Assembly: GCF_905171775.1 (NCBI RefSeq)
Contig: NC_053489.1
Location: 333,346,089 to 333,410,088, forward strand
Direction: 5' to 3'
Source: Rana temporaria
Taxonomy: Eukaryota; Chordata; Amphibia; Anura; Ranidae
DNA: 64,000 bases
In this document: piece by piece, positions 55,235-64,000 of the stretch
Layout: each line of letters begins with the position of its first letter
Numbering within the stretch: the first letter of the stretch is position 1
Position numbers and translations under genes: made by a program
Notes under the pieces: model-generated
Database searches by the model: none
Told to the model about the DNA's origin: nothing
Seen by the model: the letters and a program-made list of their open reading frames with translations, nothing else

Positions 55235-58200
55235 TATATGGTCACAGTGCTGGGGGGATATCTGGGGTGTAGAGGGGTCAGAGTGCCAGGGGGATATCTG
55301 GGGTGTAGAGGGGTCAAAGTGCTGGGGGGATATCTGGGTGTAGAGGGGTCACAGTGCTGGGGGGAATATCTAGGGTGTAGAGGGGTCAGAGTGCCAGGGG
55401 GATATCTGGGGTGTAGAGGGGTCAGAGTGCTGAGGGGATATCTGGGGTGTAGAGGGGTCAAAGTGCTGGGGGGATATCTGGGTGTAGAGGGGTCAAAGTG
55501 CTGAGGGGATATCTGGGGTGTAGAGGGATCAGAGTGCTGGGGGGATATCTGGGTGTAGAGGGATCTGAGTGCTGGGGGAATATCTGGGGTGTAGAGGGGT
55601 CAAAGTGCTGGGGGATATCTGGGTGTGGAGGGGTCAGAGTGCCGGGGGATATCTGGGGTGTAGAGGGGTCAGAGTGCCGGGGGGATATCTGGGGTGTAGA
55701 GGGGTCAGAGTGCTGAGGGGATATCTGGGGTGTAGAGGGGTCAAAGTGCTGGGGGGATATCTGGGGTGTAGAGGGGTCAAAGTGCTGAGTGGATATCTGG
55801 GGTGTAGAGGGGTCAGAGTGCTGGGGGGATATCTGGGTGTAGAGGGGTCAGAGTGCTGGGGGATATCTGGGGTGTAGAGTGATCAGAGTGCTGGGGGGAT
55901 ATCTAGGGGGTAGAGGGGTCGAAGTGCTGGGGGGATATCTGGGGTGTAGAGGGGTCAGAGTGCCAGGGGGATATCTGGGGTGTAGAGGGGTCAGAGTGCC
56001 AGGGGGATATCTGGGGTGTAGAGGGGTCAAAGTGCTGGGGGATATCTGGGTGTAGAGGGGTCAGAGTGCTGGGGGGATATCTGGGGTGTAGAGGGGTCGA
56101 AGTGCTGAGGGGATATCTGGGGTGTAGAGGGGTCAGAGTGCTGGGGGGATATCTGGGTGTAGAGGGATCTGAGTGCTGGGGGAATATCTGGGGTGTAGAG
56201 GGGTCAAAGTGCTGGGGGATATCTGGGTGTGGAGGGGTCAGAGTGCCGGGGGATATCTGGGGTGTAGAGGGGTCAGAGTGCCGGGGGGATATCTGGGGTG
56301 TAGAGGGGTCAGAGTGCTGAGGGGATATCTGGGGTGTAGAGGGGTCAAAGTGCTGGGGGGATATCTGGGGTGTAGAGGGGTCAAAGTGCTGAGTGGATAT
56401 CTGGGGTGTAGAGGGGTCAGAGTGCTGGGGGATATCTGGGGTGTAGAGTGATCAGAGTGCTGGGGGGATATCTAGGGGGTAGAGGGGTCGAAGTGCTGGG
56501 GGGATATTTGGGGTGTAGAGGGGTCAGAGTGCCAGGGGGATATCTGGGGTGTAGAGGGGTCAGAGTGCCAGGGGGATATCTGGGGTGTAGAGGGGTCAAA
56601 GTGCTGGGGGATATCTGGGTGTAGAGGGGTCAGAGTGCTGGGGGGATATCTGGGGTGTAGAGGGGTCGAAGTGCTGGGGGGATATCTGGGGTGTAGAGGG
56701 GTCAGAGTGCCAGGGGGATATCTGGGGTGTAGAGGGGTCAGAGTGCCAGGGGGATATCTGGGGTGTAGAGGGGTCAAAGTGCTGGGGGATATCTGGGTGT
56801 AGAGGGGTCAGAGTTCCGGGGGATATCTGGGGTGTAGAGGGGTCAGAGTGCCGGGGGGATATCTGGGGTGTAGAGGGGTCAGAGTGCCGCGGGGATATCT
56901 GGGGTGTAGAGGGGTCAGAGTGCTGAGGGGATATCTGGGGTGTAGAGGGGTCAAAGTGCTGGGGGGATATCTGGGGTGTAGAGGGGTCAAAGTGCTGAGT
57001 GGATATCTGGGGTGTAGAGGGGTCAGAGTGCTGGGGGGATATCTGGGTGTAGAGGGGTCAGAGTGCTGGGGGATATCTGGGGTGTAGAGTGATCAGAGTG
57101 CTGGGGGGATATCTAGGGGGTAGAGGGGTCGAAGTGCTGGGGGGATATCTGGGGTGTAGAGGGGTCAGAGTGCCAGGGGGATATCTGGGGTGTAGAGGGG
57201 TCAGAGTGCCAGGGGGATATCTGGGGTGTAGAGGGGTCAAAGTGCTGGGGGATATCTGGGTGTAGAGGGGTCAGAGTGCTGGGGGGATATCTGGGGTCTA
57301 GAGGGGTCGAAGTGCTGGGGGGATATGTGGGGTGTGCTGGGGTGTAGAGGGGTCAGAGTGCCAGGGGGATATCTGGGGTGTAGAGGGGTCAAAGTGCTGG
57401 GGGATATCTGGGTGTAGAGGGGCCAGAGTTCCGGGGGATATCTGGGGTGTAGAGGGGTCAGAGTGCCAGGGGGATATCTGGGGTGTAGAGGGGTCAAAGT
57501 GCTGGGGGGATATCTGGGTGTAGAGGGGTCACAGTGCTGGGGGGAATATCTAGGGTGTAGAGGGGTCAAAGTGCCAGGGGGATATCTGGGGTGTAGAGGG
57601 GTCAGAGTGCTGAGGGGATATCTGGGGTGTAGAGGGGTCAAAGTGCTGGGGGGATATCTGGGTGTAGAGGGGTCAAAGTGCTGAGGGGATATCTGGGGTG
57701 TAGAGGGGTCAGAGTGCTGGGGGGATATCTGGGTGTAGAGGGATCTGAGTGCTGGGGGAATATCTGGGGTGTAGAGGGGTCAAAGTGCTGGGGGATATCT
57801 GGGTGTGGAGGGGTCAGAGTGCCGGGGGATATCTGGGGTGTAGAGGGGTCAGAGTGCTGGGGGAATATCTGGGGTGTAGAGGGGTCAAAGTGCTGGGGGA
57901 TATCTGGGTGTGGAGGGGTCAGAGTGCCGGGGGATATCTGGGGTGTAGAGGGGTCAGAGTGCCGGGGGGATATCTGGGGTGTAGAGGGGTCAGAGTGCTG
58001 AGGGGATATCTGGGGTGTAGAGGGGTCAAAGTGCTGGGGGGATATCTGGGGTGTAGAGGGGTCAAAGTGCTGAGTGGATATCTGGGGTGTAGAGGGGTCA
58101 GAGTGCTGGGGGGATATCTGGGTGTAGAGGGGTCAGAGTGCTGGGGGATATCTGGGGTGTAGAGTGATCAGAGTGCTGGGGGGATATCTAGGGGGTAGAG

Positions 58201-59235
58201 GGGTCGAAGTGCTGGGGGGATATCTGGGGTGTAGAGGGGTCAGAGTGCCAGGGGGATATCTGGGGTGTAGAGGGGTCAGAGTGCCAGGGGGATATCTGGG
58301 GGGTAGAGGGGTCGAAGTGCTGGGGGGATATCTGGGGTGTAGAGGGGTCAGAGTGCCAGGGGGATATCTGGGGTGTAGAGGGGTCAGAGTGCCAGGGGGA
58401 TATCTGGGGTGTAGAGGGGTCAAAGTGCTGGGGGATATCTGGGTGTAGAGGGGTCAGAGTGCTGGGGGGATATCTGGGGTGTAGAGGGGTCGAAGTGCTG
58501 GGGGGATATCTGGGGTGTAGAGGGGTCAGAGTGCCGGGGGGATATCTGGGGTGTAGAGGGGTCAGAGTGCCAGGGGGATATCTGGGGTGTAGAGGGGTCA
58601 AAGTGCTGGGGGATATCTGGGTGTAGAGGGGTCAGAGTTCCGGGGGATATCTGGGGTGTAGAGGGGTCAGAGTGCCGGGGGGATATCTGGGGTGTAGAGG
58701 GGTCAGAGTGCTGGGGGGATATCTGGGTGTAGAGGGGTCAGAGTGCCGGGGGATATCTGAGGTGTAGGGGGGTCGAAGTGCTGGGGGGATATCTGGGGTG
58801 TAGAGGGGTCAGAGTACCAGGGGGATATCTGGGGTGTAGAGGGGTCAGAGTGCCAGGGGGATATCTGGGGTGTAGAGGGGTCAAAGTGCTGGGGGATATC
58901 TGGGTGTAGAGGGGTCAGAGTGCTGGGGGGGTATCTGGGGTGTAGAGGGGTCGAAGTGCTGGGGGGATATCTGGGGTGTAGAGGGGTCAGAGTGCCAGGG
59001 GGATATCTGGGGTGTAGAGGGGTCAGAGTGCCAGGGGGATATCTAGGGTGTAGAGGGGTCAAAGTGCTGGGGGATATCTGGGTGTAGAGGGGTCAGATTT
59101 CCGGGGGATATCTGGGGTGTAGAGGGGTCAGAGTGCCGGGGGGATATCTGGGGTGTAGAGGGGTCAGAGTGCTGGGGGGATATCTGGGTGTAGAGGGGTC
59201 AGAGTGCCGGGGGATATCTGAGGTGTAGAGGGGCC
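55235..59235. repeat. 4-kb G-rich 36-bp minisatellite
   Basis: The unit is GGGGATATCTGGGGTGTAGA followed by GGGGTCAGAGTGCCAG (36 bp), with 34- and 35-bp variants; about 110 copies. Nearly every unit has GATATC (an EcoRV site). Rare variants (TAGAGTGATCAGAGTG at about 55873, 56442, 57083 and 58158; GGATCTGAGTGCTGGGGGAA at about 55560, 56163 and 57741) mark longer repeats of about 570-640 and 1075 bp. All open frames across it on both strands come from the repeat. Confidence 0.97.
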
Positions 59236-59346
59236 AGAGCATTACTTTGCCCAGGCGCCCATGATACTATTAAGATGGGCCTGGTAAAGAGGAAGTTAAT
59301 TTCTTTTGTGTTAGTAGAAGTTTGGTGAATGTTGATTCCCCTTTAA

Positions 59347-59987
59347 CCACTTAAGGACCGCCTCCTGCACATATATGTCGGCAGAATGGCACGGCTGGGC
59401 ACATGTACGTACATGTACGTGCTGTGCTATTGTCCAGCCGTGGGTCGCGGGCCCGTGCCCGCGGCGCGCACCCGCGACCCGGTCCGAAGCTCTGTGACCG
59501 GGACCGCGGGACCCGATCGCCGCTGGAGTCCCTTGATCGGTCCCCGGAGCTGAAGAACGGGGACTATACAATATTGTAAAATGCAATAAAACTATCCCTT
59601 ATTTTGTAAACGCTAAAAAATTTTGCGCAAACCAACCGATAAACGCTTATTGCGATTTTTTTTAACCAAAAATAGGTAGAAGAATACGTATCGGCCTAAA
59701 CTGAGGAAAAAACATTTTTTTTTATATATTTTTGGGGGATATTTATTATAGCAAAAAGTATTTTTTTCAAAATTGTCGCTCTATTTTTGTTTATAGCGCA
59801 AAAAATAAAAACCGCAGAGGTGATCAAATACCACCAAAAGAAAGCTCTATTTGTGGGAAAAAAGGACGCCAATTTTGTTTGGGAGCCACATGGCACGACC
59901 GCGCAATTGTCAGTTAAAGCGATGCAGTGCCGAATCGCAAAAAGGGGCAAAGTCTTTTAGCTGCATTTTGGTCCGGGTCTTAAGTGG
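59347..59987. mobile_element. TTAA-flanked element (CCACTTAAGGACC termini)
   Basis: TTAA at 59343-59346 and 59988-59991. Ends CCACTTAAGGACC and GGGTCTTAAGTGG. It contains GAGGTGATCAAATACCACCA, shared inverted with 48125-49350. A GC-rich block (59440-59520) lies near the left end. Non-coding. Confidence 0.85.
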
Positions 59988-60312
59988 TTAAATAAGTTTG
60001 GCATAACTACAGGCAAAGCAGCTTCATTATTATCCCAATAAACAATATGAGAATTTTGACATTTCATCAGTTGCTGCGTCACAAATTTTAATTCTAGATT
60101 ACGAGCGGTAGTTTACAAGACCGAACTCTTCCCGGTCATTCCTTTATTCCGAGAATGCGTGTTTGTACTTTCGACTTTTGTGTGACGGATTTGTGTATTG
60201 ACCAGTCGAAAATCAGACGTCTAGCCTTCGTTCGCCAAAAAATTTACTAGCCTGTCATCCAACATTTGTTGGCCTAAAACTGGAAAACAATTGTCTAAAG
60301 GAGAGTACTATT

Positions 60313-60757
60313 GGCCCGTACACACAATCCGAATATCGGACGAAAACTGACGTCCGAGGAAGATTCTCACGATTTTCCGATCATGTGTACACTACTTTCG
60401 AGAGCCGATCACGACAGTTTATCCGATATTATTTGATCGAACAAGCATTAAAATTGTCCTTGTACGATGCCAGATCGTACGATTTTCATTTAGTCAGTAT
60501 AGTTGTCGTCCGCAAATACAATACAAATACATTACAACACATGACATTACTTCTGATTTTTTTTTTTCTGTTGTACGAGAATTCTTGTGACTTTAGTAAC
60601 CTATTCAATTTCTACTTGCAACCATTACGCGAAAAAAGTCGTACGATCTGTTGTACGATATTCGGATCGTGTGTACGGGTCATAACGGTAAGAATTTCAG
60701 ACAACAGCCTATTAAACGACAATCCCCTTCTGATTTTCGTACTGTGTGTATGAGGCT
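60313..60757. mobile_element. Fold-back MITE (GGCCCGTACACACAATCC)
   Basis: Left end GGCCCGTACACACAATCCGA. Right part has GGATCGTGTGTACGGGTC (60662-60679), the true inverted partner, and then a further ACTGTGTGTATGAGGC end at 60757, so it may be one MITE plus a partial second one. The 122-codon open frame across it is non-coding in character. Confidence 0.65.
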
Positions 60758-60785
60758 TAAGACTGGGATGCCACTAAAGTTCATG

Positions 60786-61485
60786 ACCCGGATTCAGAGA
60801 CGAGTTACGACGGCGTATCTCCGGATACACCGTCGTAACTCTGAGTGTGCGGCGTCGTATCTATGCGACTGATTCATAGAATCAGTTACGCATAGATTTC
60901 CCTAAGATCCGACCGGTGTAAGTGTCTTACACCGTCGTATCTTAGGCTGCATATTTTCGCTGGCCGCTAGATGGCGCTTCCGTATATTTACGCAAGGAAT
61001 ATGCAAATTAGGTAGATACGCCGATTCAAAAACGTACGTCCGCCCGGCGCATTTTTTTACGTCGTTTACGTTAGGCTTTTTCCGGCGTAAAATTACCCCT
61101 GCTATATGAGGTGTATCCTATGTTAAGTATGGACGTCGTTCCCGCGTCGAATTTTGAAAATTTTACGTTGTTTGCGTAAGTCGTTCACATCTAAAGCATT
61201 GACGATTTGCGGCGTAATTTCGAGCATGCGCACTGGGATTCTTTCACGAACGGGCGAATGTGCCGTTCGTAAAAAACGGCAAATACGTGGGGTCACAATG
61301 AATTTTAATAAAACACGCCCACGTCATCCACATTTGAATTAGGCAGGCTTACGCCGGACCACATAAGTTACGCCGCCGTAACTTAGGGCGCAAGTTCTTT
61401 CTGAATACGGAACTTGCGCCCTAATTTACGGCGGCGTATACGTTACGCCCGCCGATAGATACGTAAATGTATCTGAATCCGGGCC
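60786..61485. mobile_element. MITE, 4-bp target duplication (CATG)
   Basis: CATG at 60782-60785 and 61486-61489. Ends ACCCGGATTCAG and CTGAATCCGGGCC. It matches 4999-5708 throughout (GGCCGCTAGATGGCGCTTCCG block, ACGTCGTTTACG block, inner GGGCGCAAGTTCTTTC stem). An NRF1-like GAGCATGCGCACTGGG lies near 61222. Confidence 0.85.
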
Positions 61486-61529
61486 CATGTGTGTAAAGGC
61501 AGGCGTCTCAGTACTTTTGGTAATGTGGA

Positions 61530-61704
61530 GGCTGATTTACTAAAAGTGGAGACAAAGCGCCAAATCTGGTGCAGCTGTGCATAGCCAATCAGCTTCTAAC
61601 TTCAACTTGTTTAGTAAGGCTTTGACAATAAAACCTGTAAGCTGATTGGTTTCTCTGCAGAACTGCACAAAATTTTGCATTCTTCAGTTTTAGTAAATCA
61701 AGCC
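61530..61704. mobile_element. Short MITE (GGCTGATTTACTAAA termini)
   Basis: Inverted ends GGCTGATTTACTAAA and TTTAGTAAATCAAGCC. Inner pair CCAATCAGCTT/AAGCTGATTGG. Non-coding. Confidence 0.7.
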
Positions 61705-62755
61705 CATACATTACTTCAGAATCGGCTAAAAGCAGTCACTTGATGCAGTTAAGACATAACTCCAGTAGGGGCACTGCAAGCATTTCCTATACACATTCCT
61801 ATACAGAGAGTGATTGACAGCACGTCCCAGTTTGTAAGTTCGTGAAACGGTCCGATCACACGTACATGCCAATCAGAGCAGTCCGGTTGCTTTTTCTGCC
61901 TATAGACTCTTACTATAGCACCGATCTTCCTGTGACAGTATAAAAACTTGGCAAGCAACAAGCCCAAGAAGGGAATGATCGTGTCGTGCCTAACCATGTC
62001 TACCAATCAGCTTCTAGCTTTCGTTTTAAAATCTACAGTGAACGAGCCGAAGCTAGAGGCTGATTGGTTGGTGCGCTACAGTGGCAATAAGTAACCCCAG
62101 CGGCGTGTTTACAGTCCGAAGAGGTGAGTCCCAGAGCGACCATTAGGAGGGAGGTGGGAGGAGTTCGAGCGACTATAGGAGGAGGGAGGTGGGAGCAACT
62201 ATCAACCTTGTATAGGAGGTGGGAGGAGTCGGAGCGACTATCATCCCTGTACAGGAGGAGGTGGGAGGAGTCGGAGTGATCATCAGCCTTGGATAGGAGG
62301 AGGAGATGTGGGAGGAGTCGGACGGGGAAGGGGCGGCTGAGTTATCTCTCGGCCCCTCCCTCAATGTGAGCAAGAGGTGATCGGTGTGTAGAGTCTCACA
62401 ATGAACATAGAGGCTGAGAGCTGTCATAGTGTGGGCAAAGTACGAGGCGTGCTTCCAGAGTGTGATCGCTGCCATCACTCCCCTTCTATACTGTACACAG
62501 AGGACCACCCAACAAGTGGCAGTGCTCGGATCTCCTTGTCAGAGTGAATGGGAGAGAGGAAGGTGGCCGTCACCTGATCGCACTGCTGGCACCTGATGCC
62601 GAGTCCCAGGACTGTCCATGGGGTGTCCCTGGAGGATGCCCACTAGTCTGCCCCCTTGTTAGGACCAGTGCTGTGAAGTTAGTCGTGTAGAAGTTGTTCC
62701 TTCCATGTGATCTCGTACCCAGGAGCTGACACTCACTCCTACACCCAATCCGATC
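61705..62755 (+). promoter_or_regulatory. Region upstream of SHB (probable 5' UTR and promoter)
   Basis: It contains an inverted pair with CCAAT-box cores (ACCAATCAGCTTCTAGCTT at about 61999 and its inverse at 62047-62070), a degenerate 40-50-bp repeat of GGAGGTGGGAGGAGTCGGAG (62140-62330), and a rise in GC toward the ATG. No clear TATA box is seen. Which part is transcribed cannot be read from sequence alone. Confidence 0.45.
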
Positions 62756-63358
62756 ATGGCCAAATGGTTGAATAAATACTTCAGCCTGGGGAACAACAAC
62801 AACAACAAGACCAAGAGCCCCCCGCAACCCCCCAGACCGGACTACAAGAGGAACGGGGGCCCCGATCGCTCCTTCCACCATCACACGTCCCCTCTGCCCG
62901 GACACTGCCGGGAGGAGAGCGATCTCATCAAAGCCTACCGGGCTCAGAAAGAGAGAGACTTCGAGGATCCCTACAGCGGCCCCGGCTCTTCTCTCCGCAA
63001 GCTGCGGGCCATGTGCAGCGACGAGCAGCAGCAGCAGGTGGAGGGGCGGAGGGGCAGTAACAGTCTCTTCCAGGAGCCCTACCCTGGATCCAGTACTAAT
63101 ACCACCTCGTCATCGTCCTCATCGTCCTCCTCACCGCACCTCTACCGGAGCAACAGCGAGAGGAGGCCGCCTGGAGCCAAGCAAGCACCCCCCGTGGGCT
63201 TCGTGGTCTCCCCCAAACACCGGCTCATCAAGATTGACAGCTGCGGCTGGGCTGACAGTGGGGGCGGCACCGCACACTCGGGGGGCACGGCGATCACCTG
63301 GAGCCCGGCTTTGGTCAGCACAGGGATGAGCAAGAACGAGGAGAATACCAAGGATAAG
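62756..63358 (+). CDS. SHB: SHB exon 1 (SH2-domain adaptor protein B), 5' part
   Basis: SHB is a cytosolic adaptor acting downstream of tyrosine-kinase and antigen receptors. Exon 1 gives 201 codons, phase 0, ending AAG|GTAAGG at 63358/63359. Recognised features: the N-terminus MAKWLNKYFSLGN, the SH3-binding proline stretch KSPPQPPRPDY (residues about 21-31), DLIKAYRAQKERDFEDPY (about 60-77) followed by GPGSSLRKLRAMC, a serine run (about 118-128) then PHLYRSNSERRP, and SPKHRLIKIDS (about 152-162). The SH2 domain and tyrosine motifs lie in later exons outside the window. The start has a good context (A at -3, G at +4). Homopolymer runs of Asn, Gln and Ser are present. It is shorter than the mammalian exon as I recall it, mainly in low-complexity parts. 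The frame happens to stay open past the donor to 63748, but that sequence is intron. Confidence 0.93.
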
Positions 63359-64000
63359 GTAAGGCCATGGATCGCCGCCTTCCCTTCCTACCCATATCTG
63401 TCTGCAGATGGCACATGGGGGCACACAACCTGGTCACACCACCTCTGCTGGGCCTCTACCCCTCTCATTGTAACCATCGCATTGCTTCTACCTTATGTCA
63501 TCTCACACACTCAGTCATCCTTGCTAGTCCATCATTGTCGGGTTGTCATAGACAAATCATTCACCATACCAGCCTGTATCACCCCTAGGGTTCCTCCAGA
63601 GCAGTCTTACTCAACATCAGGGTTCCTCCAGAGCAGCCTTACTCAACATCAGGGTTCCTCCAGAGCAGCCTTACTCATCCCTAGGGTTCCTCCAGAGCAG
63701 CCTTACTCAACATCAGGGTTCCTCCAGAGCAGCCTTACTCATCCCTAGGGTTCCTCCAGAGCAGCCTTACTCAACATCAGGGTTCCTCCAGAGCACCCTT
63801 ACTCATCCCTAGGGTTCCTCCAGAGCAGCCTTACCTCTAGGGTTCCTCCAGAGCAGCCTTACTCAACATCAAGGTTCCTCCAGAGCAGCCTTACCTCTAG
63901 GATTCCTCCAGAGCAGCCTTACTCAACATCAGGGTTCCTCCAGAGGAGCCTTACTCATCCATAGGGTTCCTCCAGAGCAGCCTTACTCAACATTAGGGTT
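63359..64000 (+). other. SHB intron 1, with a minisatellite
   Basis: It starts GTAAGG. From about 63585 to the end of the window, 29-32-bp units of GGGTTCCTCCAGAGCAGCCT plus TACTCAACATCA or TACTCATCCCTA repeat, about 13 copies, continuing beyond the window. Confidence 0.88.

Noticed and set aside
55153..59062. Many overlapping open frames of 60-137 codons on both strands
   Set aside because: All come from the 36-bp minisatellite.
63359..63748. Extension of the SHB frame to 330 codons
   Set aside because: The homology to SHB stops at the GTAAGG donor, and the extension runs into an intronic minisatellite.

Overview
The window reads as intergenic DNA of a vertebrate, most likely an anuran amphibian and perhaps a ranid frog. 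The reasons are one recognisable host exon (SHB exon 1 at the right end), several Tc1-like transposons, TTAA-flanked and hAT miniature elements, a DIRS tyrosine-recombinase retrotransposon, and many copies of a fold-back MITE whose ends read GTGTGTACGAGGCC. The species call is inference. I see no bacterial operons, tRNA, rRNA or CRISPR array.

Layout. 0-2.2 kb: a mosaic, reversed Tc1 element interrupted by a 734-bp MITE. 5-9 kb: three MITE families. 9.1-11.5 kb: a dead Tc1 holding two nested fold-back elements. 11.6-12.6 kb: a TA-flanked element built from a minisatellite and a large palindrome. 13.3-15.4 kb: a Tc1 fold-back with a nested hAT element carrying a minisatellite. 15.6-18.7 kb: one Tc1 inside another, bordered on both sides by (TA)n. 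20.0-24.1 kb: a MITE and a 3.2-kb TTAA element holding two satellite arrays. 27.37-33.03 kb: a structurally complete DIRS retrotransposon (spliced gag-like ORF1, RT/RNase H ORF, tyrosine recombinase) with inverted termini and the internal complementary region. It has one in-frame stop and one frameshift. 33-47 kb: MITEs, hAT-type MITEs and an L1 3' end. 47.7-52.7 kb: a solo LTR split by a 4-kb hAT element, which itself contains a TTAA element. 53.6-55.0 kb: a dead hAT transposase gene split by a fold-back insert. 55.2-59.2 kb: a 4-kb G-rich 36-bp minisatellite. 59.3-61.7 kb: more MITEs. 62.76-63.36 kb: SHB exon 1, then intron 1 with another minisatellite that runs off the window.

The only host gene is SHB, an SH2-domain adaptor. 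All other coding sequence belongs to mobile elements, and nearly all of it is broken. The DIRS element is the best candidate for a notable system: its termini and internal complementary region fit each other base by base, its ORF1 appears to contain a 59-bp intron, and its leader carries two NRF1-like sites and a YY1-like site. A second theme is that tandem repeats repeatedly sit inside non-autonomous DNA transposons. Element boundaries below come from target-site duplications and terminal inverted repeats read by eye; family names are inferred from these and from translated motifs, not from a database search.
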